A DNA stretch of 64,000 nucleotides, taken from Lates calcarifer. Lineage: Eukaryota; Chordata; Actinopteri; Centropomidae. The position numbers and the translations under genes were made by a program. A model generated the notes under the pieces. That model did not search any database and had not been told where the DNA came from. It saw only the letters and a list, made by a program, of their open reading frames with translations. The stretch covers positions 1,349,660-1,413,659 of the forward strand of contig NC_066855.1 of assembly GCF_001640805.2 (NCBI RefSeq). Reading direction: 5' to 3'. This document shows positions 61,652 through 64,000 of this stretch, piece after piece; the stretch's first letter is position 1; every line of letters begins with the position of its first letter.

Positions 61652-61667
61652 ACTGTAGGTGGCGGCA
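61652..61667 (+). promoter_or_regulatory. CTCF-like site next to the mprip promoter
   Basis: TAGGTGGCGGCA core; 14 of 16 bases fit the vertebrate CTCF consensus CCASYAGRKGGCRSYV. It lies 9 bases from the TCTCGCGAGA palindrome. Confidence 0.4.
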
Positions 61668-61676
61668 GCGAGCAGT

Positions 61677-61686
61677 TCTCGCGAGA
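61677..61686. promoter_or_regulatory. TCTCGCGAGA palindromic core-promoter element
   Basis: Perfect 10-base palindrome known from TATA-less, CpG-island, housekeeping-type vertebrate promoters. It lies about 0.9 kb before the mprip ATG and could mark the transcription start region. Confidence 0.6.
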
Positions 61687-62463
61687 TCCCACAGAATTCC
61701 ACGAGCCAGTGTGAGCTCCCTCCGCCCCCCCTCGCTCCGTTGGGAGAGAAGAAAATAAACCTATTGCTGCTAACCAGGCTAGTTATGGAACCAAACTCTC
61801 TACACTCCTTTTGCCAACTGTGACCGGGCAAGAGAGACTTCCCCTGCATGCAGCGTCTCTGTCTGGGAGTGGAGAACGGGAACGGTGCGGATTTTCCCGA
61901 TCTTCTCTGTTTTAAAAAGTCAAGTTGAAGACGCCAGCCAGGAGAGGCTTTTCATTAGCTAGCCTATCTGCGAGCTAGCTAACTGAGCTAACCGTAGCCT
62001 AGCCAAGGAGCACTGGATGAAGTTCGCATGGACTGGCTGCTGCGAATGGGAGAGTAGCCTCCTGCCTGACTGCAAGCTTTTCCTTTTCTTCACATGGGGA
62101 GTCTGTCGTTACTTAATGCACACTATCGCCCCGGAGCCTGAAGGCGATAACTGTGCGCAAATGTTTTTGCGGCTTACGCCATCACATTATTGATCTGGAA
62201 ATCCACTGGCAAGCTAACAGGATATTAGCCACCTTTCTCGCCACTCCGCTTTGTGGTTGCAGGCCATGGACTGAAACACATTCATCACTGACTCGAGTGA
62301 TGGGAAGGCTGGCTTGATGGCAGCTAATTATTTATTGGGAAGCAGCAATTGGATACAGCTAAACGGAGAAAAGTAGGGTTAGATTTGAGAGCTCACCCTG
62401 AAACAGTTACAACTCCTGTTTACTCCTTTTTTTCTTTTCTTTTTTTTAAACTCGAAACTTGAA

Positions 62464-62502
62464 ATGCATCGGAGTGCTGGAGCTTTTTCAAACTTGGGAT
62501 AG
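62464..62502 (+). other. Upstream ORF in the mprip 5' UTR
   Basis: ATG followed by 11 further codons and TAG, about 100 bases before the mprip start. Such a frame could reduce translation. No evidence beyond its presence. Confidence 0.35.
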
Positions 62503-62601
62503 AAGAGACGCACAAGAAAACAGCGGGATCACAACTCCACTGCTGCTGAAAGAGAGGTCCTCCAGAGAGATAACTGCAGAGTTTTTTAATTCAAAGAAAA
62601 G

Positions 62602-62724
62602 ATGTCTACCGCTAAAGAAAACCCCTGTAGGAAATTCCAGGCGAACTTCTTCAATAAAAGTAAATGTCAGAACTGCTTCAAACCCCGGGAGCTGCATCTG
62701 TTGACGGACCAGGATTTGACCCAG
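62602..62724 (+). CDS. mprip: First coding exon of myosin phosphatase Rho-interacting protein (partial gene)
   Basis: Forty-one codons, MSTAKENPCRKFQANFFNKS, then KCQNCFKPRELHL and ending DLTQ before the donor CAG|GTAAAG (phase 0). It nearly equals the start of mammalian MPRIP (p116Rip) as I recall it, including the three cysteines (C9, C22, C25). MPRIP brings myosin phosphatase to actin filaments and interacts with RhoA signalling; its first PH domain follows in later exons, outside the window. The start is fixed by an in-frame TAA 15 bases upstream (62587-62589). The next exon is not within the remaining 1.3 kb. The gene is divergent from dhrs7c; the two coding starts are 3.4 kb apart. Confidence 0.9.
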
Positions 62725-64000
62725 GTAAAGTAAAACATAAAGACTCTCAGTATCTTTAGAAGTGGCTTTAAAGTCTTTTACATGAGTGCCAACTAAAATA
62801 ATCCTTTTCAGAGCTGTTGTTCCTGGAAAGAGAAAATAATCTGAGCTGACAGCTACACCTTTATATATCCATTACATCTCATTTTATGTGAAATAATGAG
62901 TTGTAAAGATCTGCAGGATGTCTGTTAGAGAGACGACATAGCTGCATGTGTCTTAATTACAGCTCTGAAGTAGGGAAAGTTTTATTCAGATGTCTACAGT
63001 TTCTTTACCTTTGCCTCTCTCTGTCCATGTGACCTAATGGTGAAAGTGAATTCCTCTGGATTTCTTCTTCCTCTAACTACAATTGATGACATTTGCTCGC
63101 CAGTTTCTGTCTCTGTGATTGATTGTGTAACCCTCAGCTGTTGTTTATCTGCAGTTGTTTGTTTTTGCTGTGTACTCGGGTGCAGGCTGGCCATCACTGT
63201 GTGGAGGTTAATGGGAACTTGATTGGAGATAGAGTGAAGCTCCGTTCAGCACATTATAAGCATGTTTTCTGAGTCACTCTTTCTCTCTCGGATCATTAGT
63301 TTAGTCTTTGTTGTATCCTGTAATTGATCCCAGACGATGAGGCCCAGATGGGCCCTTGAACATGGCCCAAGAGCCAAACAGCAACGTCAGCATCCTCTTC
63401 TCCTCTGCGAGTGTGTGGGGGCACACGCTTGCTTTCTTTCCTCAAAAGTGTGTGCACAGCTTGCTTTATTGGCAGGTTAACCCTTCATGTGCAAGACTCC
63501 TGAGTCAGGATAGACGGCTTACTGTTACATCACTTCCTCTAATCTGCCTGTGACCTGGCCGAAACACTCTCCCACGGACCGTATGACGACACCACCGCGA
63601 ACCGGAGAGGCTTACTGAGCGATAACGCCATCAGATCAGTCCCTGCTCGTCGCAGTCGTCCCTCTGGGTTTTTGAAAATGTCTGCAGGCTGTCAGCTATC
63701 CAAACAGTTCGCATGGAGCTCAGTTGCACAAGCAGGTTTTGTAAGGACTCTATCTGGGCAGCCTGCAAGCTAGTTATTGCTACACGCCAGTCCGTTACTG
63801 GTCTAAATCTTTATTATGTAACACCACATAAACAGTGTTAAACCTGTGAGAAGAAAGCTCCTGAGTAAAGCTGTGTAATGCTGTTAAAACACCACGAATA
63901 GGTGATTTAAGCAAAGTGAATTTGAGCCCTAAATTAAATGAAAGTTATTCAGAACTTAAAGGGAGCTGGAGCCTGAAAACTTTGAAACAGATAGCCCACA
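62725..64000 (+). other. mprip: Start of mprip intron 1
   Basis: Follows the donor GTAAAG; no further exon is recognisable before the window ends. Confidence 0.75.

Larger units (their letters stand above)
61640..62601 (+). promoter_or_regulatory. mprip: mprip promoter region and 5' UTR, CpG-rich
   Basis: GC- and CpG-rich compared with its flanks, no TATA box, with a TCTCGCGAGA palindrome at 61677-61686. The transcription start cannot be placed exactly; the segment up to 62601 probably includes a long 5' UTR with several short upstream ATG frames and a T-rich tract (62425-62449). Confidence 0.5.

Overview
This window looks like nuclear DNA of a teleost fish, probably a percomorph. Evidence: intron-bearing vertebrate genes with GT/AG splice sites, dense CA/GT microsatellites, and repeated copies of a dispersed element built around GCTAAGCTAAC, which I recall as very common in percomorph genomes. 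The species cannot be named from the sequence alone.

Layout: four protein-coding genes. (1) A five-exon GSG1-like claudin-fold gene on + (exons between 6541 and 20139; 304 aa), called gsg1l2 mainly by neighbourhood. (2) A three-exon heparan sulfate 3-O-sulfotransferase on - (24754-36304; 365 aa), closest to the 3-OST-3 type. It lies tail to tail with gsg1l2. (3) A six-coding-exon dhrs7c (SRP-35-like short-chain dehydrogenase) on - (55301-59191), with an inferred untranslated first exon near 60659-60805. (4) The first coding exon of mprip (myosin phosphatase Rho-interacting protein) on + at 62602-62724, head to head with dhrs7c; the rest of the gene is beyond the window. In human, GSG1L2, DHRS7C, HS3ST3A1/B1 and MPRIP all lie on 17p, so the block appears to be an old conserved linkage. 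Nothing suggests an operon or a joint pathway; the genes are neighbours by descent.

Between genes: 1-6400 and the ~19 kb from 36305 to 55246 contain no gene I can support. They hold microsatellites, inverted-repeat elements (about 5203-5823 and 47526-48172), a degenerate ~20.5-bp-period minisatellite (40007-40360), a local duplication (48225-48430 and 48975-49135), CTCF-like sites, and stretches of balanced unique sequence that could be conserved non-coding elements. The introns hold more dispersed repeats.

Most useful leads: a 7-C homopolymer in the last dhrs7c exon, after which the expected C-terminal residues continue in another frame; an extra second intron in the sulfotransferase gene; an eight-histidine run in its cytoplasmic tail; a TCTCGCGAGA palindrome next to a CTCF-like site at the mprip promoter; a long nested fold-back element; and the minisatellite. 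I found no convincing new multi-gene system, CRISPR array, tRNA or rRNA.
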